Shown: positions 1 through 8,386 of the stretch, in pieces
How the letters are laid out: every line of letters starts with the position of its first letter
Numbering within the stretch: the stretch's first letter is position 1
NCBI RefSeq assembly: GCF_004000885.1
Contig: NZ_BIMC01000024.1
Span: 21,981-85,980 of the forward strand
DNA length: 64,000 bases
Direction of reading: 5' to 3'
From: Paenibacillus glucanolyticus NBRC 15330
GTDB taxonomy: Bacteria > Bacillota > Bacilli > Paenibacillales > Paenibacillaceae
The notes under the pieces: model-generated
The model's database searches: none
Told to the model about the DNA's origin: nothing
What the model saw: the letters and a program-made list of their open reading frames with translations, nothing else
Position numbers and translations under genes: made by a program

Positions 1-73
1 GTAAGACAGGAGCAATAGATGGGTTCAGTGAATACGGTACAATCTGTTGTGCTGACGACAGCCACCATCCCCA

Positions 74-104
74 ACCAAAAGAGGAAGCCGGTACATAACC
101 GGCT
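74..104 (-). terminator. Terminator after methyltransferase gene
   Basis: AGCCGGT and ACCGGCT form a stem around a five-base loop just past the stop of the minus-strand methyltransferase gene. On the minus strand the stem is followed, after CCTC, by a short T run, so this is a weak intrinsic terminator. Confidence 0.5.
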
Positions 105-113
105 CCCCCATAT

Positions 114-827
114 CTATAACTTGCGGATGCTCAGCAGCGAGCTGCCGTTTCGCATAAACTCGTAAGGCACCTTGTTCTCCGTCACCCGCAGGCCTTCAGC
201 CTCCAGCTCGTGAATCAAGCGATCCAGATGGTCGTAACGGGATCCCGTTAAATCGGTTAACGGAAAGATGCGGACCTCCTCCGAGGCGACCCGCAGCAGC
301 TCCTGTATCGTCTGCTTGTGAAAGTCATAATCCAAGCGGTCGCTGTACATAAACAGAAAATGGGCGGACAGCACCAGATCAAACTCTTCGTCTTTGAAAG
401 GCAGCTCCGGCAGAACCGCAGCGACGTAGCGCCGCGGAAGCTCCCTCATATGCTGCACGCAATCCTGGAGTGCTTGATGGCGATGTCGGCTAAGCCCCTC
501 CACATCTCCATAATAATCCCAGACATAATTGCTCTTCGCCCGTTCTATCGTTTCCATGGCATGCCGGATATCCTGCAATCCCTTGCGCTCCAGATCATCA
601 GGCTTGTGATCATAGGTTATATCGCTTGCGGTAATATCGAGTCCAAGCCTCGAACCGTGTGCGGTGAACGAACACGCTCCCCCGGGACAATCCAGAATCC
701 TTTTTCCGATAAGCTCCTCCATGTGCAAATCAAACATGTTGTTATACTCTTCAAACGTGCGGCCAATGAACACAACCCGATCCAGTTCCTGCTTGGTCTT
801 ACCTGCACTCTGCTTATCTCTGCTCAT
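114..827 (-). CDS. Class I SAM-dependent methyltransferase
   Basis: A 237-residue soluble protein with the Rossmann methyltransferase layout. Motif I is RILDCPGGACSF near residues 43-54, the acidic end of strand 2 is in ITASDI, and a motif IV-like stretch FDLVLSAHFLFMYS lies near 152-165. The second half of motif I (PGGACS) departs from the usual GxGxG but keeps the glycine pair. The start is supported by GAGGTGAG seven bases upstream of ATG. No substrate can be read from sequence and the gene stands alone. A small-molecule or tRNA target is equally possible. Confidence 0.8.
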   Translation of the reverse strand: MSRDKQSAGKTKQELDRVVFIGRTFEEYNNMFDLHMEELIGKRILDCPGGACSFTAHGSRLGLDITASDITYDHKPDDLERKGLQDIRHAMETIERAKSNYVWDYYGDVEGLSRHRHQALQDCVQHMRELPRRYVAAVLPELPFKDEEFDLVLSAHFLFMYSDRLDYDFHKQTIQELLRVASEEVRIFPLTDLTGSRYDHLDRLIHELEAEGLRVTENKVPYEFMRNGSSLLSIRKL

Positions 828-1023
828 CTCTTCTCACCTCAGCTATATGATTTGACTGCGGACGCTACAGTTTCCTGTTTACCCACAAGTATATACTACC
901 ATAACATGGAAAATCGGAATAACAATTTCATCATTTCACAGAATCCTGAATTTCACGACGGGTTCAGCGGTCGTATTTATACTATAATGTAGATAATTAA
1001 CTTTCTTCGAAGGAGATTGTCCT

Positions 1024-1785
1024 ATGTTACCTTATCCAGCCGCTACGACCAGAGAAGAGAAAATGAACATCATTCATCAAATGAAAGACCGACTGCTTCA
1101 ACTGCATGGCGATGATATTTTGGCCATTGGCTTGTACGGCTCGATCGCGCAGGGAATAGATGGCCCATACTCGGATATTGAACTTCGAGTTGTCACGAAG
1201 GACGGGGTATCCCTGCCTGGCCACGAATTCATATACGATCCCTTCAAAATCGAAATCGGCATGGTACAAAAAGGTGAAATATTCAAAGCAGCATCGTCTG
1301 TGGATGATTCCTGGGCTATTACAGCCGGCGCCTACGTACATTTACAGGAACTCTACGACCCAACCAATCTGTTGGAGGAAATCCGAGAATTGCCCCTTCA
1401 GGTTTCAGACGAAGCCATTAGAGAAACGATGCGGGAGTTCATGATCTGGGAGCCCTACGAAACGATGGGCAAAATACGGAACAATGTCCAAGCCGGGAAC
1501 CTCTGTTACCTGCCACTGGGCGCAAAGGATCTGACATGGCAGACGGCCAAACTGATTGGACTCGCCAACCGAACATTTTATAATACAAGAGCCAAAACGC
1601 TGGAGGAATCGCTGTCCTTGGAATCCAGACCTTCGGGGTATGATGAGTTGGCGCAATTGGTGATGCGCGGCCAGCTTCTCCAGATCGATCATCTCTATGA
1701 GCTGTGTGAACGGCTCTGGACCGGTCTTAACACATGGTATGAAAAAATGAATATTGAATATAAATCAAAAGAGCTTCCATTCTAA
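1024..1785 (+). CDS. ANT(4')-like aminoglycoside nucleotidyltransferase
   Basis: The 253-residue protein aligns along its whole length with kanamycin nucleotidyltransferase ANT(4')-Ia, which transfers AMP to the 4'-hydroxyl of aminoglycosides and has the same length. The nucleotidyltransferase motif GLYGS..DGPYSDIEL is at residues 36-54, with the metal ligands expected at D51 and E53. The stretch WEPYETMGK puts a glutamate (E146) where the ANT(4') catalytic base sits. A late motif SGYDELAQLVMRGQL also matches. AAGGAGATTGTCCT precedes the ATG. Sequence is clearly diverged from the plasmid-borne resistance gene, so this is probably an intrinsic chromosomal homologue; activity on drugs is inferred, not shown. 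Confidence 0.85.
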   Translation: MLPYPAATTREEKMNIIHQMKDRLLQLHGDDILAIGLYGSIAQGIDGPYSDIELRVVTKDGVSLPGHEFIYDPFKIEIGMVQKGEIFKAASSVDDSWAITAGAYVHLQELYDPTNLLEEIRELPLQVSDEAIRETMREFMIWEPYETMGKIRNNVQAGNLCYLPLGAKDLTWQTAKLIGLANRTFYNTRAKTLEESLSLESRPSGYDELAQLVMRGQLLQIDHLYELCERLWTGLNTWYEKMNIEYKSKELPF

Positions 1786-1802
1786 TGGGAGCTTTTGCTT
1801 TG
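1767..1802 (+). terminator. Terminator overlapping end of ANT-like gene
   Basis: AAGAGCTTCCAT and ATGGGAGCTTTT pair around a four-base loop. The loop contains the stop codon, so the hairpin includes the last codons of the nucleotidyltransferase gene. A T-rich tract follows. Confidence 0.65.
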
Positions 1803-1844
1803 CAGCATTGGCCTGAATGATCCCAAAAGGAAGTGAGTATTAAC

Positions 1845-3593
1845 ATGCGAATTCAATTGAGCAGACCACCGGACCGCAAACCGCCTTATTGGCTGCCGCT
1901 TACGACCATCCTCGCCGTCATACTCGTGATCTCCCTCATGCTGTGGTACGAGAAACCGCCGCAAGCCAGAAGCACCGATACCCCCGCAACCGAATTCTCT
2001 GCTGAACGCGCAATGGTCCATGTCGAGCAAATCGCCCAGCAGCCCCATCCGATGGGATCTTCCGCCCATGATGAGGTGAGGGCCTATTTGGTGGAACAGA
2101 TGGAGCAGCTAGGCTTGAACCCGGACGTTCAAGAATTTAATGGCCGCCTGACAACGAAATACATCGACCAGAGCGTTCAGCTTACGAACATCTTGGGTGT
2201 CATTAAGGGCACAGGATCCGGTAAACCGCTCCTGCTCATGTCCCACTACGACTCCGTTCCGGCCGGACCCGGGGCCAATGATGCTTCGGTCAGCGTTGCC
2301 TCATTGCTGGAAACGGCACGAGCGATTCAAGCTGGTCCGTCGCCGCAGAACGATATATGGATCCTGCTTACAGACGGGGAAGAGAAAGGGCTGTTGGGTG
2401 CTGAAGTGTTCTTCCGGGATCCTCAGCACCGCGAGATCGGCATGATTGCGAATTTTGAAGCCCGGGGATCGAAGGGCTCGTCCTTCATGTTCCAGACGAG
2501 TGATAGCAACGGGCGGATCATCGAAGAATATGCCCGGGCTGTATCCAACCCGGTCAGCAACTCGCTCTTGGTGGCCCTGTACAAACAGCTTCCCAATGAT
2601 ACCGATCTGACGGTGGCGCTGGAGCACGGTCTTCCGGGCCTGAACTTTGCCTATGGTGATGGGTGGGTAGCTTATCATACCCCTATGGACAACACGGACA
2701 ACGTCTCCCTTGAGACCATGCAGCATCAAGGGGAGAACGCACTCGCCATGGCCAAACATTTCGGCAATCTCGACTTGTCTGACCTGTCTTCGACAGGCGA
2801 CCGCGTCTATTTCAATCTGTTCGGACTGCTGCTTCACTACCCTGCAAAATGGGTGGTTGCCATCACCCTTGTGCTCGCGGCGATATGGCTGGGTTTGGTG
2901 TTCATGTTTGCCCGCATCTCATCTCTCAGCATAAAGGGGAGCCTGATCGGCCTGCTGATCCCGATTCTGGCAGCTGTTCTATCCACCGCGCTAAGCTATG
3001 GCTTATGGAAGCTGATTGATGCGCTGTGGGCCGGTAATATGACGCAGCCCTCAGGCGCAACCTACGACTCACTTCTGTACAGTGTCAGCTTCATACTGGT
3101 AACACTCATCGTTCATGTTGCCCTTACCCGATGGATCCTACGGAAAGCGAATGAACTGGAAATGCTGCTGGGGGGAGCATTCTTATTCCTGCTGCTGCTT
3201 GTCGGCTCAACCTGGCTCCTGCCGGGTGCAAGTTATCTGTTTGCGATTCCGCTGCTGGTCCATTTCATCGCTTTAGCGTGGGCGGCATTTACCCGGGATC
3301 CGCTGCAATCCTTGCATCATCCAGCTGTGGTACTCACCACCACGCTCGTTCCTATCCTGTTGTTCGCCTCCATCTTTCATATTGTGTTCCTCTTGCTGCC
3401 GCCTGGGATTCACCTGTTCAGTGTTGTCCTGATCGGGTTCATACTTGCCTTGATGTCACCGGCCGTACGAATGCTCGCGCAATCCTGGAAATGGGCCGTG
3501 CCCGCTGCCTTCATCGCCATCATCGTTCTGCTCGGCATCGGCTGGACTCAGGCCGAGCCCGGACCGGACCGGCCCGTGTACGAGAGAAGGTAG
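1845..3593 (+). CDS. Membrane-anchored M28 family zinc aminopeptidase
   Basis: A 582-residue protein. One N-terminal membrane helix (about 17-35) anchors an exported M28 peptidase domain, and the last 250 residues hold about seven hydrophobic segments. Zinc and catalytic motifs are visible: LLMSHYDSVPAGPGANDA (H134, D136, D146) and ILLTDGEEKGLLGAE (E179, E180); a later acidic ligand lies in the NFEARG region and a histidine in VAYHTPMDN. The architecture matches M28 proteins with a multi-pass C-terminus. I chose ATG at 1845 because AAAAGGAAG lies 11 bases upstream; a GTG at 1833 would overlap the ribosome site. Likely role is cleavage of peptides outside the membrane; substrate unknown. Confidence 0.85.
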   Translation: MRIQLSRPPDRKPPYWLPLTTILAVILVISLMLWYEKPPQARSTDTPATEFSAERAMVHVEQIAQQPHPMGSSAHDEVRAYLVEQMEQLGLNPDVQEFNGRLTTKYIDQSVQLTNILGVIKGTGSGKPLLLMSHYDSVPAGPGANDASVSVASLLETARAIQAGPSPQNDIWILLTDGEEKGLLGAEVFFRDPQHREIGMIANFEARGSKGSSFMFQTSDSNGRIIEEYARAVSNPVSNSLLVALYKQLPNDTDLTVALEHGLPGLNFAYGDGWVAYHTPMDNTDNVSLETMQHQGENALAMAKHFGNLDLSDLSSTGDRVYFNLFGLLLHYPAKWVVAITLVLAAIWLGLVFMFARISSLSIKGSLIGLLIPILAAVLSTALSYGLWKLIDALWAGNMTQPSGATYDSLLYSVSFILVTLIVHVALTRWILRKANELEMLLGGAFLFLLLLVGSTWLLPGASYLFAIPLLVHFIALAWAAFTRDPLQSLHHPAVVLTTTLVPILLFASIFHIVFLLLPPGIHLFSVVLIGFILALMSPAVRMLAQSWKWAVPAAFIAIIVLLGIGWTQAEPGPDRPVYERR

Positions 3594-3664
3594 CCTACGT
3601 CTCGCACCTACCGTGCTGATCCCATGTACGAGGGCACACCCGGTATGGGTACCATGAAATGCCA

Positions 3665-3699
3665 AACAAGCAAACGCGAATCACGTTTGCTTGTTTTTT
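3665..3699 (+). terminator. Terminator after M28 peptidase gene
   Basis: AACAAGCAAACG and CGTTTGCTTGTT form a perfect 12-bp stem followed by six T residues. It lies between convergent genes and acts mainly on the plus strand. Confidence 0.85.
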
Positions 3700-3722
3700 A
3701 CAACTATCAAGCTAAACCCATG

Positions 3723-4166
3723 CTACTTCACCATATCCTGCCAATGCGGGGGCACCTCATGCGTCTCCAGATGCTGAAATTCCACCAGTTTGACCATACC
3801 GCCGGGAAGCGTCGGGGCTACCTCGAAGACAAGCCGGTCCTTTCCGACTGTAATATGCGGACCGACCGTTGGGTGTGCCTCGAGTGTAAGGATGAAATGA
3901 AAGCCGCGAAAGCCGTTCACCCTCTTCACTTCGGTCACATCCACATAATATGGGTAGACAATGAGCTGCTCTTTAAGCGATTTGGAGTAATGCTCACGAA
4001 CCGCAGCCTCAATATGAGGAAGAAGAACGATCATCAGCATGTCTTGATATTGCAGCTCGGTGCTGTCCCTCTTCGGTGAAGGAGAGGTATTCTCTGCATG
4101 GGATGTCAGCGGTAAACCAGTAGTCATAACGACAACAAGGATCAGCCCCATGAAGCGTTTGTTCAT
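3723..4166 (-). CDS. DUF3888-type exported protein
   Basis: A 147-residue protein with a signal peptide (MNKRFMGLILVVVMTTGLPLTSHA, cleavage expected near residue 24). The body carries the DUF3888 signature: YQDMLMIVLLPHIEAAVREHYSKSL, then YPYYVDVTEVKRV, GFHFILTLEAHPTVGPHITVGKDRL and a short C-terminal tail. Bacillales genomes often carry several copies and their function is unknown. GGAGGTGATTGTAGA precedes the ATG. It is divergent from the hydrolase gene, with a 224-bp gap for both promoters. Confidence 0.75.
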   Translation of the reverse strand: MNKRFMGLILVVVMTTGLPLTSHAENTSPSPKRDSTELQYQDMLMIVLLPHIEAAVREHYSKSLKEQLIVYPYYVDVTEVKRVNGFRGFHFILTLEAHPTVGPHITVGKDRLVFEVAPTLPGGMVKLVEFQHLETHEVPPHWQDMVK

Positions 4167-4390
4167 GATTCTACAATCACCTCCTGCCGGAGCTCTTTGG
4201 TTTTAGGTTCCCCCAACCGATAGAATTGATGTAACACAAGGGCCGAAGCGTGATCTGCCATATAGATTAATCAGATTACGTACGATATTATAGGTGGAAG
4301 GAACTGCTACTTCGCATCGGCCCATTTTCCTTCGTAACCACCATCATATGACGCATACGAGCGGCTGCGAGGGGGAGGATATCCATCATT

Positions 4391-5338
4391 ATGAAAAAAA
4401 GGATTATGATCATGTCTGCAACTATCATTGCACTTTTAGTCATCATTATTGTCTCAGCAAGCTTCTACTTCTATAGCGTTGCCATTGCACGTGCCGACAA
4501 AACCTTCCTGGACGGCAACCCGGATCTGGAAGCCAACTCCAACATCGACAATCCGTTTGCGGACAGCAAGGATTGGTGGGCCAGGCAAAGCCTGCAGGAA
4601 TGGAGTCTCACATCGGACGACGGTCTCAAGCTGCATGCGTACTATTTGCCCGCCGCCGCACCCACGGACAAAACCGTCATTATCGCACACGGATATTCCG
4701 GGCATTCAGAGCTGATGAGCGGGTTCGCCCAAATGTACCGTGAGGACTTGGGTTATAACGTGCTGCTGCCCGATGCCCGCGGACACGGAAGAAGTGAAGG
4801 TGATTATATCGGATTCGGATGGCCCGAACGCAAGGACTATCTGAAATGGATCGATTTAGTCATCGAGCGTACGGGTGAGAAGTCCCAAATCGTTCTTCAT
4901 GGCGTATCCATGGGTGGTGCCACGGTGATGATGACCAGTGGCGAGGAGCTTCCTCCCCAGGTAAAGGCCATTGTGGAGGACTGCGGATATACCTCGGTTA
5001 CGGATGAGCTGACCTATCAGCTGAAGCGCATGTATAAGCTGCCTTCTTTCCCGCTTGTTCAGTCCACGAGCCTGCTGACCAAGATTCGGGCCGGATACTC
5101 ATTCGGCGAAGCCTCGGCACTGGAGCAGGTTAAGAAGTCCAAGACGCCGATGCTGTTTATTCACGGCGGCGGGGATTTATTCGTTCCTACCGAGATGGTA
5201 TATGAACTGTACGAGAATGGTCCGGAGCAGAAGAGGTTATTCGTCGTTCCTGACGCAGGCCATGGCATGGCGCGTCAATTCGATCCCGAGGGGTATGACC
5301 GGGAAGTAACGGAGTTTATCGGCACATACGTGCAATAA
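4391..5338 (+). CDS. Membrane-anchored alpha/beta hydrolase
   Basis: A 315-residue protein with one N-terminal membrane helix (about 9-29) and an extracytoplasmic alpha/beta-hydrolase domain like Bacillus YqkD. The oxyanion strand VIIAHGYSGH, the DARGHGRSEGDY loop, the nucleophile elbow GVSMGG (S173), the acid in GGGDLFVP (D262) and the histidine in DAGHGMA (H291) are all present, so it should be active. GGGGGAGG lies about ten bases before the ATG. The substrate cannot be told; esters or acyl-peptides are typical for the group. Confidence 0.85.
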   Translation: MKKRIMIMSATIIALLVIIIVSASFYFYSVAIARADKTFLDGNPDLEANSNIDNPFADSKDWWARQSLQEWSLTSDDGLKLHAYYLPAAAPTDKTVIIAHGYSGHSELMSGFAQMYREDLGYNVLLPDARGHGRSEGDYIGFGWPERKDYLKWIDLVIERTGEKSQIVLHGVSMGGATVMMTSGEELPPQVKAIVEDCGYTSVTDELTYQLKRMYKLPSFPLVQSTSLLTKIRAGYSFGEASALEQVKKSKTPMLFIHGGGDLFVPTEMVYELYENGPEQKRLFVVPDAGHGMARQFDPEGYDREVTEFIGTYVQ

Positions 5339-5342
5339 AGAA

Positions 5343-5372
5343 AGAGCAGTCCATGCGGACTGCTCTTCTGTG
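5343..5372 (+). terminator. Terminator after hydrolase gene
   Basis: AGAGCAGTCC and GGACTGCTCT pair around ATGC, five bases after the stop codon of the hydrolase gene, followed by TCTGTGTTG. Confidence 0.75.
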
Positions 5373-5399
5373 TTGAGATGAACTGTACGGACACGTGAC

Positions 5400-5618
5400 T
5401 TAATTGGACTGAAGCAGCTCATTCACCATACGAATTCCTTCAGCATGCTCGGGGTCCAGCTCAACCGATTTCTCATAATGCATTAGCGCCAGCGCGCGTT
5501 CACCCGCAAGCAGATACATCTCGCCAAGACTATCATGAAGGTTCGAGGATCCCGGGAAAATCTGTACGGACAGTTCGAGCAGCCTTACTTGATTTCTCTC
5601 CGCATAAGCCGGTAATAA
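5400..5618 (-). pseudogene. Remnant of a TPR-tail gene
   Basis: The minus strand encodes LLPAYAERNQVRLLEL, then FPGSSNLHDSLGEMYLLAGE, then YEKSVELDPEHAEGIRMVNE, ending in a stop at 5400. This is a tetratricopeptide tail of the kind found at the end of serine-hydrolase (beta-lactamase fold) proteins. An in-frame TAA lies immediately upstream at 5619-5621 and no N-terminal domain follows, so only the last 70 or so codons survive. It lies between the hydrolase terminator and the DUF2306 gene and is presumably decaying. Confidence 0.65.
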
Positions 5619-5719
5619 TTAACTATAGCTGAACACTACCCGTCTGCTAAGATAAAGAAGAGTTGGACGCTAACCTAGCAATCTCTGGCTCTCTATCAAG
5701 GTCAAGGCGGTTATATAAC

Positions 5720-6388
5720 ATGAATCCTAGAAAAACTTCCCGGCGTCTCTACAGTTCCATGCTGATGGTGATCGCTGGATTTGTCCTGTACATCCTGTAT
5801 GCCAACTTCATCCACGACCCGCAGGCCGGTGAATTTCTAAACCACAAGGAAAACCCTAAGCGCACGGTGCCTGTGTCAGCCTGGCTGAACGTGATGTATG
5901 TACATGTAATTTTTGCATGTATTGCCATGGTTGGCGGCGCGATGAACTTCTCGAACACGGTGCTGCAAAAGTACCGGCGATTTCACCGGGCGAATGGTTA
6001 TGTCTACGTCGCTTCCGTCATGGTGGTTGTGCTGACCTCCGGGTATATGGCTCCTTACGCCACCGGCGGCAAGTTAACGAGTGTCCCGTTCAATCTGCTG
6101 AACATCATCTGGCCCGCGATAACGGTCATCGCCATTCTAAAAATCAAAAAGAAACAGATCCATCAACATCGCCAATGGATGGCGAGAAGTTATGCCTTCT
6201 GCTTCACGAACCTGTTCATTCATCTGTTTGCGGCTGTGTTCCACAGCGGATTCGGACTCGCCTATAAAACGAGTTATGTCATCGGGGTGTACAGTGCCAT
6301 TCTGTCCCTGTTTCTGCTGGCTGAGATTGTGGTTCGAACCGTGTTTCGGGAACCGCTGCCCCAGTTGGGGGATGTAAAATCACGGTAG
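5720..6388 (+). CDS. DUF2306-type membrane protein
   Basis: A 222-residue protein with about six hydrophobic segments: one near the N-terminus, then SAWLNVMYVHVIFACIAMV, a segment around VASVMVVVLTSGYMAPY, another in FNLLNIIWPAITVIAIL, and two at the C-terminus. Family-typical features include HRANGYVYV and IHQHRQWMARSYAF, whose conserved histidines suggest cofactor or metal binding, though no function is established for DUF2306. ATG 5720 is preferred over an upstream TTG because AAGGCGG sits ten bases before it. Confidence 0.8.
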   Translation: MNPRKTSRRLYSSMLMVIAGFVLYILYANFIHDPQAGEFLNHKENPKRTVPVSAWLNVMYVHVIFACIAMVGGAMNFSNTVLQKYRRFHRANGYVYVASVMVVVLTSGYMAPYATGGKLTSVPFNLLNIIWPAITVIAILKIKKKQIHQHRQWMARSYAFCFTNLFIHLFAAVFHSGFGLAYKTSYVIGVYSAILSLFLLAEIVVRTVFREPLPQLGDVKSR

Positions 6389-6413
6389 AAGACCCTATAC
6401 CCGCCACACAGCA

Positions 6414-6442
6414 GAAAAAGCCGCGTGAGAACGCGGCCCTTT
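6414..6442. terminator. Bidirectional terminator
   Basis: GCCGCG and CGCGGC pair around a six-base loop, with A-rich sequence on one side and CCTTTT on the other. It can end both the DUF2306 gene and the minus-strand phosphonate operon, whose last gene stops at 6456. Confidence 0.75.
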
Positions 6443-6455
6443 TACTATCATTCCT

Positions 6456-7274
6456 TTATGGTTGCATTCCCGGTCTTTTTCCCTCGGACAACATTCCATT
6501 CAAATTCTCAATGAGTTGTGGGAGCTCGGACATCGTATGAATTGTAAAGTCCGCCCCGTTCCGGATAAACGTCTGCTCGGCCTTCGCGATCGCAGCTTCC
6601 CGCTCCGATTCCGACAAGGCCTGGAATTCGTCCAGGCTCAGGCCCATTTCCGAGCTGCCGATGATGACTCCAACCGACCATACGCCTGCGTTCACGCCCT
6701 CTTTTACATCCGAGACGGTGTCGCCCACCTTAACGACTTTCCATGAAGCCGACAATTGGAGAAACTCCATATTCCGATAGATCATGTAAGGGTAAGGTCT
6801 TCCCTTCGAGTGTGTGTCATCCGGGGTGAAATAGACATCCGGACTGTAACCCTTCTGCCGGGCATTCGAGACAACAACCTCCATCATAGTGCTTGTATAG
6901 CCTGTTGTGGAGCCAATCTTCAGCCCTTGTGACTTCAACGCTTCCACCGTCTCGATGACACCCGGAATCGGGTCCGTATACTCGGATAAGGAAGCCATTA
7001 AGGCCGGCTCAAACTCCGCATACAGCCGCTGCACATCCTGCTCTTGATAAGCTTCTCCATACTTCGCTTCCCATAGAGCCGATACTCTCGGCATCGACAG
7101 CATGGCACGGATATGATCGATCTTCAGCATGCCCATTGGTGCTCTCGCTTCGTCCATCGTCACTTCAATACCCGCATTCTTGAAAATATCGACAAACACA
7201 TTCACAGGTGCAAAACATCCAAAATCAACGGCCGTTCCGGCCCAGTCCAATATAACGCCTTCGATTCTGTTCAT
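6456..7274 (-). CDS. phnX: Phosphonoacetaldehyde hydrolase
   Basis: A 272-residue HAD-superfamily enzyme that splits phosphonoacetaldehyde into acetaldehyde and phosphate, the second step of 2-aminoethylphosphonate (2-AEP) breakdown. The nucleophile motif DWAGTAVDFG puts Asp at residue 10, and the Schiff-base lysine is K51 in MGMLKIDHIRAM, both matching the phosphonatase family (Bacillus cereus D12 and K53). KVGDTVSDVKEG supplies the Mg-binding acids. Its ATG overlaps the phnW stop by four bases, so translation is coupled. It is the last gene of the operon. Confidence 0.95.
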   Translation of the reverse strand: MNRIEGVILDWAGTAVDFGCFAPVNVFVDIFKNAGIEVTMDEARAPMGMLKIDHIRAMLSMPRVSALWEAKYGEAYQEQDVQRLYAEFEPALMASLSEYTDPIPGVIETVEALKSQGLKIGSTTGYTSTMMEVVVSNARQKGYSPDVYFTPDDTHSKGRPYPYMIYRNMEFLQLSASWKVVKVGDTVSDVKEGVNAGVWSVGVIIGSSEMGLSLDEFQALSESEREAAIAKAEQTFIRNGADFTIHTMSELPQLIENLNGMLSEGKRPGMQP

Positions 7275-8365
7275 TGTGCCATCACTCCCCTATATTCTTC
7301 GATAATGCGGCATAACTCCTCGATATCCTGTTCATAGATTTCCCCGATATTCCCGATGCGGAAGGTATCCACGTCGGTCAGTTTGCCCGGGTATATGACA
7401 TAGCCTCTTTCTTTGATATAAGCGTAAAATTGCCCAAAGCTAAACCCTTCACCAGGGAACAGAAACGTTGTGATAATTGGTGATTGCTTGTCTTCGGTTA
7501 TATAGGCATGAATGCCGATCCGGGCCAATTTCTCCCGCAGCAGGCGATTGTTATTCCGGTAGCGTCTGAATCTGGCGGATACGCCGCCTTCTGCATCCAG
7601 CTCATCCAGCGCTTTGGAGAATGCCGCCACCACATGCGTCGGTGAGGTATAGCGCCATTTGCCATCCTTGTCCATGCCCTTCCACTGATCGTACAGATCC
7701 AGCGACAGGCTGCGTGCAATCCCCTCGCATAACGCAAGCTTCTCCAGCTTGGCGATGACGAATCCAAATCCCGGGACGCCTTGAATGCATTTATTCGCAC
7801 TGCTGATCAGGTAATCGATGCCAAGACCCTGAACGTCAATCTCCATTCCGCCAAAGCTGCTCATGGCATCGATAATAAGGGTTTTCCCATACTCCTTGGA
7901 CAGCCTGGATACCATCTCCAGCGGGTTCAGTATCCCCGTTGTTGTCTCGCAATGCACCATCGCAATATGCGTAATTCGCAGATCCTTTTGAAGTCTCGAC
8001 CGCAGCTCATTCTCGCTTGGTTGTTCATTGTAATTCAACTTGTATTCCGTGTAATGCAGTCCAATGTACTCCGCCATCTTCACGAGTCGCTCGCCATAGG
8101 CGCCATTGGTCACGATCAGCACCTTATCTTCCTTCGATATGGTTGACGTCATCACGGATTCGACGGCAAACGTTCCGCTTCCCTGCATCAGAACAGCTGT
8201 GTATTGTGCCGCATCCGCCCCGGCTAATGCCAGGAGCTGTGATCTGATTTTTTGCGTAATGGATTTATATTCGTCATCCCATGTACAGCGGTCAAGGAGC
8301 ATCTCCTCCTTCACCGAGCTGGTTGTCGTCAAAGGGCCGGGTGTCAAAAGTTTATATTTATTCAT
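7271..8365 (-). CDS. phnW: 2-aminoethylphosphonate--pyruvate transaminase
   Basis: A 364-residue PLP-dependent class V aminotransferase that turns 2-AEP plus pyruvate into phosphonoacetaldehyde plus alanine. LLTPGPLTTT opens the protein, D166 lies in LIIDAMSSFGG and the PLP lysine is K192 in SSANKCIQGVPGFGF, all diagnostic for PhnW. AGGAG sits nine bases before ATG 8365. It lies 21 bp after the binding-protein gene and overlaps phnX, so uptake and degradation are made from one transcript. Confidence 0.95.
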   Translation of the reverse strand: MNKYKLLTPGPLTTTSSVKEEMLLDRCTWDDEYKSITQKIRSQLLALAGADAAQYTAVLMQGSGTFAVESVMTSTISKEDKVLIVTNGAYGERLVKMAEYIGLHYTEYKLNYNEQPSENELRSRLQKDLRITHIAMVHCETTTGILNPLEMVSRLSKEYGKTLIIDAMSSFGGMEIDVQGLGIDYLISSANKCIQGVPGFGFVIAKLEKLALCEGIARSLSLDLYDQWKGMDKDGKWRYTSPTHVVAAFSKALDELDAEGGVSARFRRYRNNNRLLREKLARIGIHAYITEDKQSPIITTFLFPGEGFSFGQFYAYIKERGYVIYPGKLTDVDTFRIGNIGEIYEQDIEELCRIIEEYRGVMAQ

Positions 8366-8386
8366 ATCGCATCGCTCCTATGGTGC

